Positions 27,001 to 39,483 of a stretch of 64,000 nt of DNA are shown piece by piece. The DNA is taken from positions 23,061,499-23,125,498 of the forward strand of contig NC_058493.1 of assembly GCF_020382885.2 (NCBI RefSeq), read 5' to 3'. The first letter of the stretch is position 1. Each line of letters starts with the position of its first letter. Both the position numbers and the translations under genes were made by a program. The stretch comes from Scatophagus argus (Eukaryota > Chordata > Actinopteri > Scatophagidae). Below the pieces are notes generated by a model that made no database searches, had not been told where the DNA came from, and was given only the letters and a program-made list of their open reading frames with translations.

Positions 27001-30000
27001 TGCACAAATGGATGCTGACATGGAACCTTCAAAATCTGTTCTCGGGACTGTACCTGCAAGCAGTCTTCCTGTTCGGCAGTGTGTGTGTGGTCTACAGTGA
27101 CTGCACTCCAGAGCAACTTGCCGCCATCATGAACTGCTCCAGACACGAGCGGCACACCAGGAACTATGACTACATGGAGGGAGGAGATGTGCGCATCCGA
27201 CAGCTGTTCAGCCGCACGCAATGGTTCCTAACAATTGATGACAATGGCAACATCAATGGGACTCAAGATCCTACCAACTGCCACAGTAAGGATGATTATT
27301 CTTGAAGAATTACAATACCAGTGGTTTGACAAATGTTCCTCTGCATTTATTAGTTATAAAAATATCAGTAATTTGCAATTATTTTCCAAATGTAAATTAA
27401 CTTAAACTTAAACGTGTCCTAGAATAGTCCTTGAATATGTTATAATGCTGCAGTGGAGAGTTCAGTTGCGAGATCTTTCCACTGAATCAGTAAAGAACTG
27501 GCCTGTCAAGGTGACAGAAGCACGTGGGAGGTGTTATTGTACAGAGCTCTCCACAGTGTAATCACAGTGTTAATGGGTCATGTGTCTCTGTTAGAGCAGC
27601 CAAAATGACAGAGTTAAAATGAAGCAGGTGGGGGGTTTGGCTTGTTAAACCATAACACAATCTAAACACAGCCTGTAATGAAGTAAACTGACGGGTCTTG
27701 GAGACTGGTGATGGTTGCCAGGACCCTGTGACCCAGGACTCACACCAGCACAGACTCACTTTTGTACATTCTGATTTACTCTCCCACAAACTTGCAGGGT
27801 TAGAATGACAATGACTGTGCAAGTGACAGCTCACAGAGACAGCCATGATAGCTGTCCAAAATTCCAGTTGAAAGAAAATAACGCAAGGCAGTTAACTAGT
27901 AAAAAGCTAATTCTTATTTGCTAACATTGGTAATGGCATTTTAATGCTGTAAATTAGGCTTGTTGCTTTAGAGCCAATATTTTTCAAAGTTCATGTTTTC
28001 AGGGACAACTGGAAATCTCTGTCATAGTGAGGATGTTTTAAGTAGTTATCGTTTCCTCCTATCTGTGGCTCTGTCTGGAATGTTGGCTTGACAGGGAAAT
28101 GCCTCAAAGTGTATGGAAAAGATGCTTGTGCAACAATTGGCAATGAAAGACAGAAAAATTGATACACCCATATGTGGCTGACAATCGCACGCTACAAAAC
28201 ACACACAGAAATTTAACCAATGAACCTTTGAAGAGACTAATGTGGTGAAGATATATATATGTAATAAATCAATGAGTCATACTTTTTGGCTGCAGTCAAG
28301 AAGAAGTCCCGAAAGGCTGATTACTCAAAATTGTTTTTTTTTCTTTTTTTTACAAAAAGAGAAAGCAAAAAAGAAGAAACTAAAATGAGTCATTTGGAGC
28401 TGCATTATTTTTGGCTTCTTCATTCCTTTTGCCTCTGCAACAAAAATAAAAGTATACTTCCAGGATACTCATCATTTGCAGCACACAAGTCTTCTCCAGT
28501 CTTAGTATACTTCAAATGACAATTTAAATTTTGCTATTCCTTTATTTATTTCTTAACTTCAAGTTTCTGTATCTGAGATGTATGGAGAATGTCTAAAACT
28601 GATGGGGATACCATAGAAAAAAACAGCTGTGCTGTTAAAATGCTTCTAAAAAAACAATGTGTGAATTCTGGTCAGACATATTACAAAAGTTTCTTGTAAA
28701 ATGTTATTCTGAACATATAAACTAACCCTCTAAAGCAAACAAACACATGTTACATATAAGAGATAGATTTACTTTCAACAAAATAGTAAAGAGTAATTGC
28801 TGGCGTGTTTATGTCTAAGTGAAAGACCACGGCACAGCTTAATTTGAGTCAAACCAAAATGTGATAATAATATCAATAAGGAGTTATTTGAAGCCACAGC
28901 AAAGAGAATATCAACATCTCCCAATCAGACCGTCAACAAATTATAAACCACAGCATGACAAGTGGAAAACGGAATTCAAAGACAGCAACTGCATAAGTGG
29001 GTAGTACTGTGTTTTAGGCTTGCTCTTTACTAATTCATTCAGATGGTGGCATAACAGACCCAGTGTCAGGTGCATCTGAAAAAAAAATCATTTAGAGATT
29101 ATTGTATTCCTCTGTTAATTCAGAGTAACTTGGTAAATTCCAAAATTAAAATATATATAATTTGATAAAGAAATTTCATATTTTGTATTTTCAGTGCAGA
29201 AGCCAATTAAATTAACATTTTAAGACAAAGTGAGTAAAATTTAATAGTTAATAGTTTAATAGCAAAGTTAATTTGCTTAAAAATTTGTCTGCATGTAGTA
29301 TGAGACAATCAGTATTCCACTGGACAATAATGCAGTATTTCTGGAAGGCATGATTACAACATCCTTGCCGGGGAAAGTAAACACCAGATTCAAATTCTGC
29401 TCAGAAAACGCAGGATTAGGGATTACCCACAAGTTAGTTTATTTAGCCAGAGGCTGATCCTGCAAATGATAACAAAACTGTTCAAGCTGAGGATAGCCTG
29501 GCAGGCTTCTTGTGTCAGAGCCAAAATACTAACATGTGCATGTGCATGCGTGTGCGGAAATTTGATCCATCTTTTCTCAGTAGACCATACAAGCTTTACA
29601 TGTATTATTAAGGGAACAGTACTTCCATGCTATATGAGCATGCTTTAAGATGCTATGCTTCTTAACAACCATAAAAACATATTTATCAAAGCAATATGCT
29701 CAGGCTGGAATTCCTACTCGAGAAATAAACATGAAGCTGCATCCACAGTTGCCACCAATGTATGGGTGATTAGGAAATTGTTGTTTAAGGTCTTTACAAA
29801 TTAAGATGTAGCTCTAACAATGTTAATTTGAACTTTAAGACCTTCACAAGTCATGTCACAATAAATAAAATCAAACAGGACAAGAGAAAATCAGCTATAA
29901 TAAAAATGAACACACAGTCAAAGGGCAACAGTATTAAGTTAAATATCAAGTGCAAGCAGAGCACAAACAACATTCCAACATTGGGCCACTGCCATCTGTT

Positions 30001-30715
30001 TGTGATCAAACACTAAAATGCAGCATGCTCAATGTCCGTCTGAAGAGCTTTAATAGACTTCTTCCTTTTTTCTCTGTCTGTCAAATTAAAAGCATTTCTG
30101 CAATATGTTAAAATGAGCAACAGTGTTTTTTTATCACCTAAAAATCGATGACCGGGACCTTGTTGGTGTCCTTGAAATGCATATTTTGGATAAATCTTTG
30201 CTAAACTGTTACAGGTTTTGCACTTTCGCGTTAATGCTTTACAATTGATCACTTACATAACGTGAGTACCTTCAATCACAAGAGCTATACTAAGCAAACA
30301 GTAAATGCACAATAGTTTTTTCTATCATATTTTACATATTTTCCTGAGTCAAGTCCAAGTAGATCTGCATGACTGCTGGATTAATAATCGGTGATCTGTG
30401 TATCTATTGGAATAAGTCGAAAAGTAAGATGTATTCTTACTTCAAAGTCCTGTAAGATAAGTAATTAGCTCCTTCAAGGAACTATATTATAATCACTACT
30501 GCAAATGTTGTTAATTTAAGTTTTTCTTCAGAGATTTAGAAATATCTGTATATACAAGATATGTATTTTTAAAGGTGTAATTGTAGCCTGGCCCTTTGCC
30601 TTTCCTACAAAAGTATCAAGCCATTACATCCATTGTTTCTCAAAAGACTAGCACCATGTGCTCAAGCAAAATATTTGTAATTGTAATTAAATTAATGCCG
30701 ATATATGTATATTCC

Positions 30716-30754
<39 letters not shown>

Positions 30755-31661
30755 CTGACATTACATAATAAATGAAAAAATAAATCCCAAATCAAAATAC
30801 AATTACGCATGAGTGTTTTTACTCTGCCACAGATTTGAAGGTCAGGCTTAAAATGTAGCGTGCAAAGCACATGCAAGGAGGTAGTTTTCTTAGTCCCAGG
30901 AGGGAGAGACCTAATCTGTCTCCCATATGTGCTATGGCAAAGGTTGTGGTTTGTGTAATAACCACCCAGGCCAGTTAACAAGACTTGAATAAAGGCAGCG
31001 AGGCCACAGACTGATAAACCACAGGAACTTCCATCCTGTTTGTTAATAAAGATGAATGTTGAGGGCGGTTTGGAGCTGGAGTGAGGGCTGGATGTCAACA
31101 GTGTCTTATCTGTCCTGTAATATGTCTCATTATTCTAACTGTGAATGTTTGGCAGGCATCCTGGAGATCAGGACAGTGTCTGAGGGCGGAATACTGGCTA
31201 TCAAGGGTGTGAAGAGTCAGTATTATATCTCTATGAACAAGGCTGGACAGCTGCAAGGCAAGGTAACATTTTCCCTCAGTGAGGAAAGTCATAGACTGCT
31301 TACAGCTAATCCAGATTCATGCAAAGTTAGAACCAAAACCATACCAAAACACCCATTTGAATAATCAAGAATTGCCAATAAAGACAAATGTTGGCAACAG
31401 TAGTCTGTATTGTGTTAATGCCATAATATGCCTTCTCCTTCACAGAGGATCTACAGTGAAAACTGCAACTTCAAGGAGGTTTTCCTAGAAAACTACTTCA
31501 ATGCTTACTCCTCTGCAAAGTGGACTAAAAATGGAAAAGAAATGTTCATAGCCCTGTCACAGAAGGGAAGGCCAATGCGAGGGAAGAAGACCAGGAGGGA
31601 GCACATAGCATCGCACTTCATCCCGATGAAGTGCAGGGAGGAGGAGAGGAGGGTGGAATGA
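27000..31661 (+). CDS. fgf7: Fibroblast growth factor 7 (keratinocyte growth factor)
   Basis: FGF7 is a secreted, heparin-binding paracrine factor made by mesenchyme that activates the epithelial FGFR2-IIIb receptor. Three coding exons: 27000-27285, 31156-31262 and 31446-31661 (286, 107 and 216 bp). They join to a 202-aa protein (human 194) with consistent phases and GT-AG sites. Residues 1 to about 32 form a hydrophobic signal peptide. N-glycosylation sites are visible at N45 (NCS) and N86 (NGT). [19 protein letters not shown] (residues 52-70) opens the beta-trefoil core, and [40 protein letters not shown] continue it. The N-terminus ([10 protein letters not shown]) and DYMEGGD separate it from FGF10 and FGF22. 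Human FGF7 has Cys where this protein has S71, as FGF10 does. The basic, glutamate-rich tail after HFIPM is longer than human. Neighbours cops2, fam227b and dtwd1 support FGF7. Confidence 0.95.
27286..31155. other. fgf7 first coding intron
   Basis: This 3.9-kb intron is AT-rich. It contains an (AT)n/(TATA)n microsatellite at 30722-30750 and no recognised repeat. A minus-strand open frame at 30013-30252 (ending [14 protein letters not shown]) is unassigned; it could be noise or a distant exon of a minus-strand gene such as fam227b. Confidence 0.5.
30722..30750. repeat. (AT)n microsatellite in fgf7 intron
   Basis: About 14 AT units in the first coding intron of fgf7. The minus-strand frame that crosses it (30640-31098) is not a gene. 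Confidence 0.9.
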
Positions 31662-32703
31662 AAGAGCAGAGGACTAATGAGTCGCAAACTGTGCATGATT
31701 TCAGTCACATATTTTATACGTTAACAGACACATATAAACTCATTACCAACATCACCCGCCACTCTCCTCCATTTGTAGATTTGTGATTACGTTCCATAAT
31801 ATGCTGTAACTTCAATAACAGTTATTAGATGGGCACATTAAACTACCCCAAACATCCTCAAATAAGATGCAAGAAAATACTGAAATATTTGAAAAACTTC
31901 GACTGGTATACAAACTGTAAAACCACTAAAGTCTATTGAATGTTATTGTTACTTTGAGTTAAATATTACATTTCCTCATGAAACAGTTATATAAAAACAG
32001 TAAAATGTATTACGCACAGTCAGGACTGCATCTTTTTCCATATATGATCTACACCAGGCCTGATGAGGAGACCTGTATAACCAGCAGAAAGGTCCAGAAA
32101 AGAGATTTGGCCTGACCAAGATTTGCTGGAGCAAGCTGGACTTGTCTTTTTTAATGGTACAAGTGCTCAAAGCACACAAAACAGAACCACAGTGAATTAC
32201 AGCAGCATATTCAGTAAAATGAGAGCACAATCTGCTTGTGAACGATCCATTTGCAGCTGTCTGCCCTTCCTGCATTGACAACTCTGGTCAAATACATTGT
32301 AGTTGTTCACTGATTCCCTCTTCATTATCAAGGTGTGATTTGAAAGTATTCTGCTGCTGAAAAGATTTCCAGATTTTGGTGAACAACACGATTATGTATG
32401 CTATTCAGTCTCTTAGTTAATAATCTTGTACACTAAAAGATCATATATTTATTTATAAGAAGATTATGTTTGTTTGTGTTAAGACATTCCCATTTTTACT
32501 TAATATGACTAAGACAAAAATGTACCCAAGAGGTCCATTTATATTTTGCCACCATTAATCAAATACTCATTTCAATCTCCAAGGCTGTCTTCTTTGCATA
32601 TCATTGCAATGTCCCAATACTGGTGACTGATATATGTTAGAGTGTCCCTTTTCCTTATAATGTGCATTACTCTACTTTACTGTGCAGTTGTTGAAGAGCA
32701 GTA
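31662..32703 (+). other. fgf7 3' flank / 3' UTR
   Basis: The region after the fgf7 stop must contain its 3' UTR. I did not find an unambiguous AATAAA near the stop, so the transcript end is not placed. The sequence is AT-rich with no coding potential. Confidence 0.35.
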
Positions 32704-32980
32704 TTAAAGGTCCAGTGAGTGGGATTTAAGGGGCAGACTACAATATAATAATAATTATTATTGTTGTAATTAGCATATAATCACGTGAAACTATAAGAAT
32801 TGTTTCATTAATTTAGAATAAGCCTTTTATAACTACAGAAGGGAGTGAGTCCTCTGCCACAAAGCCCACCATGTTGTGTTTTAGTGGCTGTCGTTGGGGG
32901 GGTGGGAGATGGGGGGGGGCGGGGGGTTTAAATTGTTACATACCATTAGATCCCGCTAATCCTACACAATGGACCTTTAA
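32704..32980 (+). mobile_element. MITE with ttaaaggtcca-type inverted ends
   Basis: The left end reads ttaaaggtccagtgagtggg and the right end aatcctacacaatggacctt followed by taa. These are imperfect inverted copies of the percomorph MITE terminus TTAAAGGTCCAGTGTGTAGG. Internal words (gcatataatcacgtgaaac, agggagtgagtcctctgcc, cccaccatgttg) are also as remembered for that family. The middle has been replaced or expanded by a G-rich run at 32896-32927. No transposase. Confidence 0.75.
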
Positions 32981-35900
32981 AGATCAAGTTTTTGACCACT
33001 AGGGCATGTAAAAAACAATCTCGCCGCACTAGCTTTTCAAGTTCCTTTTGGTTAACATGTTAAAGAGCAATTACCTATCTAAACATCCAGTAAAAAAACA
33101 GTAAAATGAAGACGAAAATGGTGTCATTTTTCCAGTATTCACAAGTATTGTTTCCTGCGTTGGTCTGCTTTCATTAACAACCACTCTGCATGTCGGCAAG
33201 CCATTAATCCATACCTGACACCTGGTGATGTACAGCCCACATCTGTGAGGACTGTTGATTGGCGAGTATTAGCGAGCCTTTAACATTACGGAAAGTGTGT
33301 TTATTTAGTGTTAGTGTAAAATAAAAAAAATATATATATATATTGCTTCATGCAACTTCAGGAAGAAAATCTGCATGTGAACTATGCCTTAACTGCACCA
33401 CGTATGAAACTATGAAGCTGAGCAGCGAGCTCTGGAGCAAGGTGAAGAGAGAATTGTATTCTGTTGACACACTGTGATTAAAAATTCAACACACCCTCAA
33501 TAACTCAATAAATCATATTTAAGAAATAAATGTGTTTTTTACTATTTGCATGCCACTCACCTTGTTATTCAATCACAACTTTTTAAATATCTGCAATCTC
33601 AAGTGATTTGATCACATTTTTGGTACATGATAATAACATGATTTTAATCTTATTAGAAAATGGCTGTTGGAGGATTAGTCTAACCTAATCTTTGAATATC
33701 ATTTGATCACCTCTAACTTTATAATTCGCACAAGCTTGTAGAGAAAGTGTATTACACATTAAGCAACCACAGTGTTTCAAACTCTGATATTACTGCAGCC
33801 CTCTAGAGATTTTAGGCAATCCATTTCCCAGTTTAGCTGATTTAATGACAAGATAATCAAATCTGTTGATGCTGTCTTTAAGAAGATTGAATACACATGG
33901 CAAAGAAAGGTTTGGGAAAACTTTAGTGTCCTTGGATAATCCTCGACACATGATATACATGAATAAGATTACTCTGTCTGATAAGGGAGGTTGAGATGTG
34001 GTAATACAACTCAAGGATAAGTCTATTAATTTATGATGGGAGATAAAAATACACCGACATGGTCAAATGTCACATTAATTCCCTCTGAGTTAGACCGTAT
34101 TGAGTATAAGCACAGTCTTGTCAGTCCAGAAAAATATCATATAAAAATTGGCAGGCTGCCAATTGTTCATACAAGAATGCATATAAACACATGCGTGCAG
34201 ACACACACACACACACACACAGAACACAAGCTTTACCTCTGCCTGGGTTCACATCTGGCTTGGAGAACCCCCGTCAGATAAAGACAGTCAAATTGAGAGA
34301 GCCAACCCCTGAAATACGTTTGACCCAAACAACATCTGAGCAAGGTGAAGGCTTCTGCCAAGTCACGCAAAGTTAGTCTTAGCAGATAATTTGTAACATG
34401 CTCAAAATGTAAACACATTTCAGAGTCAAGGCTGTGTATTCCCAGCATGACGAGGGGAGGCTGAAGCCAACAAGAATGAGAGAGAACTGTCATAGACGTG
34501 AAAACTACAGATTTCCCAAGAAAAAAGATGCAACACAGGCACAGCAGACACATAAATTAAACTTACAAGGTGTTCCAGGAGAGAGAGATTTCATTTAATA
34601 AAATGCTCCTGAAATCAGAAATCAGTGTAATACGTTTTTGGTACTTTTTTCTTTTTATAGCATGTGGGATTCCCATGAACTTTTCTTCATCTGCTGTTGA
34701 TCTGAGGCAACAAATAGCAAAATTACTAAGGCAGCTATACTCTTGCCAACAATGACAAAAAGCTTTTTCATGAGAAAAATATTGTCTATATTGTCGCACA
34801 ATATATGCAACTCTTTAAATAGCAAATGTTTTAAGTTATATTATTAATAATACTATACTGGTAAATGCTTACCAGATGTAGTCATTACTTAGGGCCTAAT
34901 GTATGTGTTAATAATAAAGGAATCCAAAGGTGCATATTTCCTGTTAGCAAATCAGTACTAACAATACAATAAAATACAATTTTTACAAATTACAGTATTA
35001 GTTTAGAGTAGTGTTATTGTTCACATATATATACTCTTCCATCAAAAAAGCAGCTAGAGAGCTACTATGCAGTTTGATGGACCTCCTGGAATGAATAATG
35101 AGTATGTGACAATGATTTATTATTCATCGCAATGCTTTAGAACAGCAGTATTATATTTGCATTTATGTGGAAGCATGAAAACTGAAAACCACATGTGTCC
35201 CATATTACAAGCAGCATGCGCAGACAAGGGCAAAGACTACAGGGAGGTTGGAGGAAGTCTGACATTGGTTGTGAGAAGCACTGCAGGGAAGGATGGAGTG
35301 AGACAAACGTAAAGGGTGAGGATGAGAAAATAATGCAAGTGAGGATAAACAGGGAGAGAGGCTGGGGAGTCTCGTGAGATGTGGAGAGGTGTTCTTGGGG
35401 CAGCGGGAGAAAGGGGAGGCCCCAAGAGGGAGGGGGAACACACAGCTGAACTGATACATTTCAGGGCCATAAACCTTCATTTACCCAGAGGAAATGTGTG
35501 GTTATGCAACGTGGGGAATTCTTTGTTTTCAGACCTCAGTAAGGAACCCCCCAGAACAGTAGATCATTGTGAAAGAGGGTCGGGACTTCAAGCAACTCAC
35601 CACAATATCGCACTTTCACTGACATTGAATTAAATCCACACAGAGATAATAGGTTCTGATGAAAAGAAGATGTGTGTAGAAACCTGCAACATTTAAGACT
35701 TGAAAGACTCTCACAACTCAGTCCACCATAAAACTGAAGAAAAAAACTGGTGGTTTCCAAAAGCCATTTAAAATATACATTGGGAAACTACTGCAGCTCA
35801 CCAGCAGATAAAACAAAAAAACCTCATATGCCCAATTACAACACTACATGAGTTAATAATACTGCTGAACAGCCAAAATTGTACCTGATTAGTGGACCAA

Positions 35901-36867
35901 TGCAGATATGTATATACCACAAGTTTAAACATGAAAATTATAAACCGGCCTGTTGCAGGTTTATAATCAATAGCTGATGTTCATGACCAAAGTGATAGCA
36001 ACTGAATTTTTTTTTTTGGTTTTTTTGCTGTGTCTCAATGTTTTCAAATATAAGATCAATGACTTACTGATGTTTCAATATATGGATATTTGAGATTGTT
36101 TATAGCCAACATCATATTTCTAAAAGTTCACAAAACATCGGAGCAAAGTCGACGACCGGTTCATATTCAACAAATACAAAAGTCTGACAAAGAAACAGGA
36201 CAGTCTGAAGTAATGGACAGACATCCATTAATGTAGCCATGATCACACTGAGATACATGAGTTTTTCCACATCCATCGTGCTGGATGTCTCAAAATCTTT
36301 TAATATCAACCCAAAACTATTTCAATGGCTCAATACCCCACAAGGAAAATGAGAATTTTTTTATTGTGATTTGGATAGGATGACCAAATAAATATATTTA
36401 AATGAAATGGGGCTTACTTTTCTTTTGTACCATTTACAAAGAAATATCCACTTCAATAAAAAATGAATGATAGTTTGCAGCACAGGGCAATATTATCATC
36501 TATTTACACTTTGGACTTAGGCATGTTGGATTTTCAGATACATCACGGGGACTTAGAAGGTTATTAACTTAGCTTAATATTCTTCCAAGAAAAAATCACT
36601 CTGGGTTTTAGGCTGTTATTTTCACATAGTGTGCAATACCTCAGCTGGAGCATATCTCTCAACATGAGCATTGCTCCTCTCTTTATACTCATCTCCAGCC
36701 GCTGCAGTGAGCCAACATATGTACCTGTTCTGCCAGGAAAAGAGTTTGGGCTTCATACCTGAAAAGCACACTGTGCAACTTTTCCAAACTGCACAAAAAA
36801 TTGCACGTCAAATATGGAAAGTCTTGCTGTCTGGGAAGGTATGTATCATCAGTGTGTGATGAGATAC
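32981..36867. other. Gene-free stretch, possibly fam227b intron
   Basis: No supported exon. Short (TA)n at 33331-33342 and (CA)n at 34199-34220. If fam227b runs leftward as in human, where it spans FGF7, its later exons should lie here or further left, but I could not recognise them. Confidence 0.35.
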
Positions 36868-39135
36868 CTGAGATCCAGATGGTCACCATATCTTCAGTGC
36901 ATCTCTTGAAGCTGTCAACCAGTTGCTCTTTTGTTTCAGGGGATGCACAATAAAATGTTACATTGACTCTTTGAGCCAAGCAACCTGGATACACCTGAAA
37001 GACCATATGTCACATTAGGGATGCACGATGTATACTGGCCACCAACAAGAAAAACAAGAACAAGCAGAAGAACAAGAACTGCCTCATGTTGTTGTTGTGT
37101 TCTAAAACATCACACTGCTGCACCGGGGTAGAGCAACACAGAATAGAAAGTCAAACATGTTGTCACCGATGTGAACATTTTTACACTTTCATTAAAAAGA
37201 CGATGGTATTAAAATATATGTTCTGCAAGGGTTCTGAGAGGAAGGAAAATGTCTACAAGCTCTAATACAACAAATCTTACTAGAGCTATGCAATATTAGC
37301 TTTATTTACCCTCAAGACTGCATAATCTAAACTTTTTTTTCCGCAAATACAAAAATGTGATGTTATTGGTTATCTTATTCATATCATCCAAAAGAAACCA
37401 GTAGTTATACATGATCATCAATGGCTAAAAAAAAAATAAAAAATAAAAAACAAAATGCACATATTTTAAATATCTGATTTCCATTTGCCTGACTGTATTA
37501 ATAAGAACTTTCAGCAACATAAAACACAGAGGAACATAATTTATAAGTCTTCTTTTGATTTTAATCTTACCTGATGCAGGTGGATCCATCTCAATCATGA
37601 CATTATTGTGTCTAGCTGTGTGACAATTTATTGACAAAGCCAATCAAGAGCATAAAGACATAAGAAAATCATATTATATGGAAAATAAAGCTGCCCATTT
37701 GAATCAGTTAAGTTTTAGAGAGCCGAATCACCTTGAACCTGGGGAAGAAGAACCAGCAGACGATGTTTTCCAGAATAGCAATATATTGTAGGAAGGACAC
37801 ACAAAGCTCCTAGACCTCCTAGATATCTATCACCAAACCCTAGAGGGATGACCATTTATCTTGTGGTGATTAATATTGATAAACTATGTCTTACTGCTAT
37901 GATTCAAAAGGAACCTGGCACACAGTGCACATGTGGCAGATTTCTAATTCTTTGGAATCTAATATCACAGAGACCGGAAGGTCTCATTCGATACACATCT
38001 GTTTGCCATGTGAGTCTGCATGCGATTGTCTGTTTCATAAAAAGTGGGACAGCTCAGGTATCTTTGAAAACTGATATAACAGTCTGTTTCACATCACACC
38101 AAGCACATCTGGCTTTGAACAAGACAAATGCATATTAAAATTTTAAATTAGATTTCCCTGAATTGACCTTTCAGGTTTTGATCAACCACACTTGAGAAAT
38201 ATCGTCCATTAAACTCGAATTTTAATGAAACATGACTTCAACAGACACCAGCTTCTCAGATCACAACATCCTTTTTGAAATCCAAGTGTTGAACTGATTT
38301 TCCTTTGTAGTGGAGTGAAAACAAATCATAATAATCAGACTAAATTTTAATTTTAATTGACTTCATATGCATGTATTTAAAATCTGGGATGTGAACGGTA
38401 AATCAAAGATGTGGATGCTGGCTATCGTTTAACTCTATCGTGACAAAAAAAGAAAAAAAATCTGAATTAGGCAAGACGACCATAAGTACCAACAATGCAC
38501 TGCCTTTCATCCAAAGACAAAGACACAATATCATTGATCCCCCACATGGATTTTAAGAATAAAAAAGAAATACTGAATTGAAACTGTAGAAGTGAAGTAG
38601 AGTGAAAGCTCTTTGGGATTAGCTTTTTACTTTTGATTCCAGTTAAATTAATAAAAATGTATCACAACAGAAACATCATTCAGTGTTGATTTATTCTAAT
38701 ATGCAGTTAACTAATTTGTCGTTAACCTTTTATGACACTACCAAACACGGGGCTGTCACTATCATGAATTTCTCCACTGAAATTATTTTATTAGATCATT
38801 ATTTTATTAATAATGAAACACATAATTTCTTTATAGGAAACTGTCTTGGGTCTAACGTTAACCCAGCCAGCACTTAACAGCGTCACCATTAAAGTTAACG
38901 TTTAGATATCATAACTGACCGAGTCAAAAAGCTATCAGTAGCTACATAATTATCCGGGGTCAACTTAAGCATTAACCTAGCTTAAGCGCTTACTTAAATG
39001 TATCTTACATTGACAGCTTTCCTTACTGTTACAGGAAGAGATTCTTGGTATTTTTGTAAATAGCCAACTGCTTATGCTCCGCTCGTTTACTATCTAGCTT
39101 AGTACCTTCTGTACAGTGCTACTACTGTCCGCCAT
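36868..39135 (-). CDS. fam227b: FAM227B-like gene, partial exon set
   Basis: FAM227 proteins are poorly characterised, carry an FWWh region and are mostly expressed in testis and ciliated tissue. Three minus-strand pieces are visible. A possible first coding exon at 39106-39135 reads MADSSSTVQK and ends at a GT donor. An exon at 37732-37809 reads ELCVSFLQYIAILENIVCWF then FFPRFK, matching the FWW-type core; its acceptor lacks a good pyrimidine tract. An exon at 36868-36994 reads VYPGCLAQRVNVTFYCASPE then TKEQLVDSFKRCTEDMVTIW and IS, with a good acceptor and donor, matching the family's YPxCLAQ segment. The position, antisense to fgf7 and head to head with dtwd1, is that of human FAM227B. Intervening and downstream exons were not recognised, so I cannot say whether the gene is intact or decaying. 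Confidence 0.55.
36995..37731 (-). other. Unresolved interval within fam227b
   Basis: An exon joining the pieces at 37732-37809 and 36868-36994 would be expected here. A short frame at about 37575-37617 (NNVMIEMDPPAS, then a GTAAG donor) is possible but not recognisable as FAM227. The rest is AT-rich. Confidence 0.3.
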
Positions 39136-39474
39136 ATGCAGGTAACGCCGCTACTCAACAGCACGCATTTAGAATGCAGTGCCTAGCAACGGGTAACGGC
39201 GAGGGACTCTTTCCTTCATACGGAACTGCGTTTCCGGCATAGAAGAAGACGTTCACGACGTCATGCATCAGTTGTCTGCATACCGGTAGACACGTTTTTT
39301 GTGTTGTGTCACCAGTTAGTGGACAGCGTATTGCTTGCAGATCATGTGAACTACATCAAGGACTGAATTTTTGTTATTTTGTTATGGGCTAACCTAACTC
39401 GCCATTGCTTGTGTTTTTGTTTGCTAGCACAGTTGGCTTTAGTCAAGCTTGCTAACAGAAGCTAGTTCACTAGC
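39136..39474. promoter_or_regulatory. Bidirectional promoter of fam227b and dtwd1
   Basis: About 340 bp separate the fam227b ATG on the minus strand from the dtwd1 first-exon region on the plus strand. CpG dinucleotides are locally frequent between 39140 and 39300, unlike the AT-rich flanks. No TATA box is evident. The stretch agtgcctagcaac at 39178-39190 contains a perfect RFX X-box right half (AGCAAC) and a weak left half. The human genes share the same head-to-head arrangement. Confidence 0.5.
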
Positions 39475-39483
39475 ATGTATCAG
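39475..39483 (+). other. Upstream ATG at the end of dtwd1 exon 1
   Basis: The probable non-coding first exon of dtwd1 ends at 39483 before GTAAGG. Its last nine bases read ATG TAT CAG. If spliced to 40168 or 40170 this gives a tiny upstream frame that stops within the main start region. The acceptor used is uncertain, so the uORF is tentative. Confidence 0.3.

Noticed and set aside
30013-30252. Minus-strand 79-codon frame in the fgf7 intron, ending [14 protein letters not shown]
   Set aside because: It has some coding look and lies where a fam227b exon could be, but no homology is recognised and splice sites are ambiguous, so it is not called.
34651-34755. Plus-strand frame after a pyrimidine-rich acceptor (GIPMNFSSSAVDLRQQIAKL)
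   Set aside because: The acceptor is good but there is no partner exon or known product.
36112-36309. Minus-strand 65-codon frame near fam227b
   Set aside because: It does not resemble FAM227 and has no matching splice sites.
36671-36859. Plus-strand exon-like frame ending at a GTATGT sequence (SLGFIPEKHTVQLFQTAQKI)
   Set aside because: No plus-strand gene is expected here and it is next to the minus-strand fam227b exon; no known homologue.
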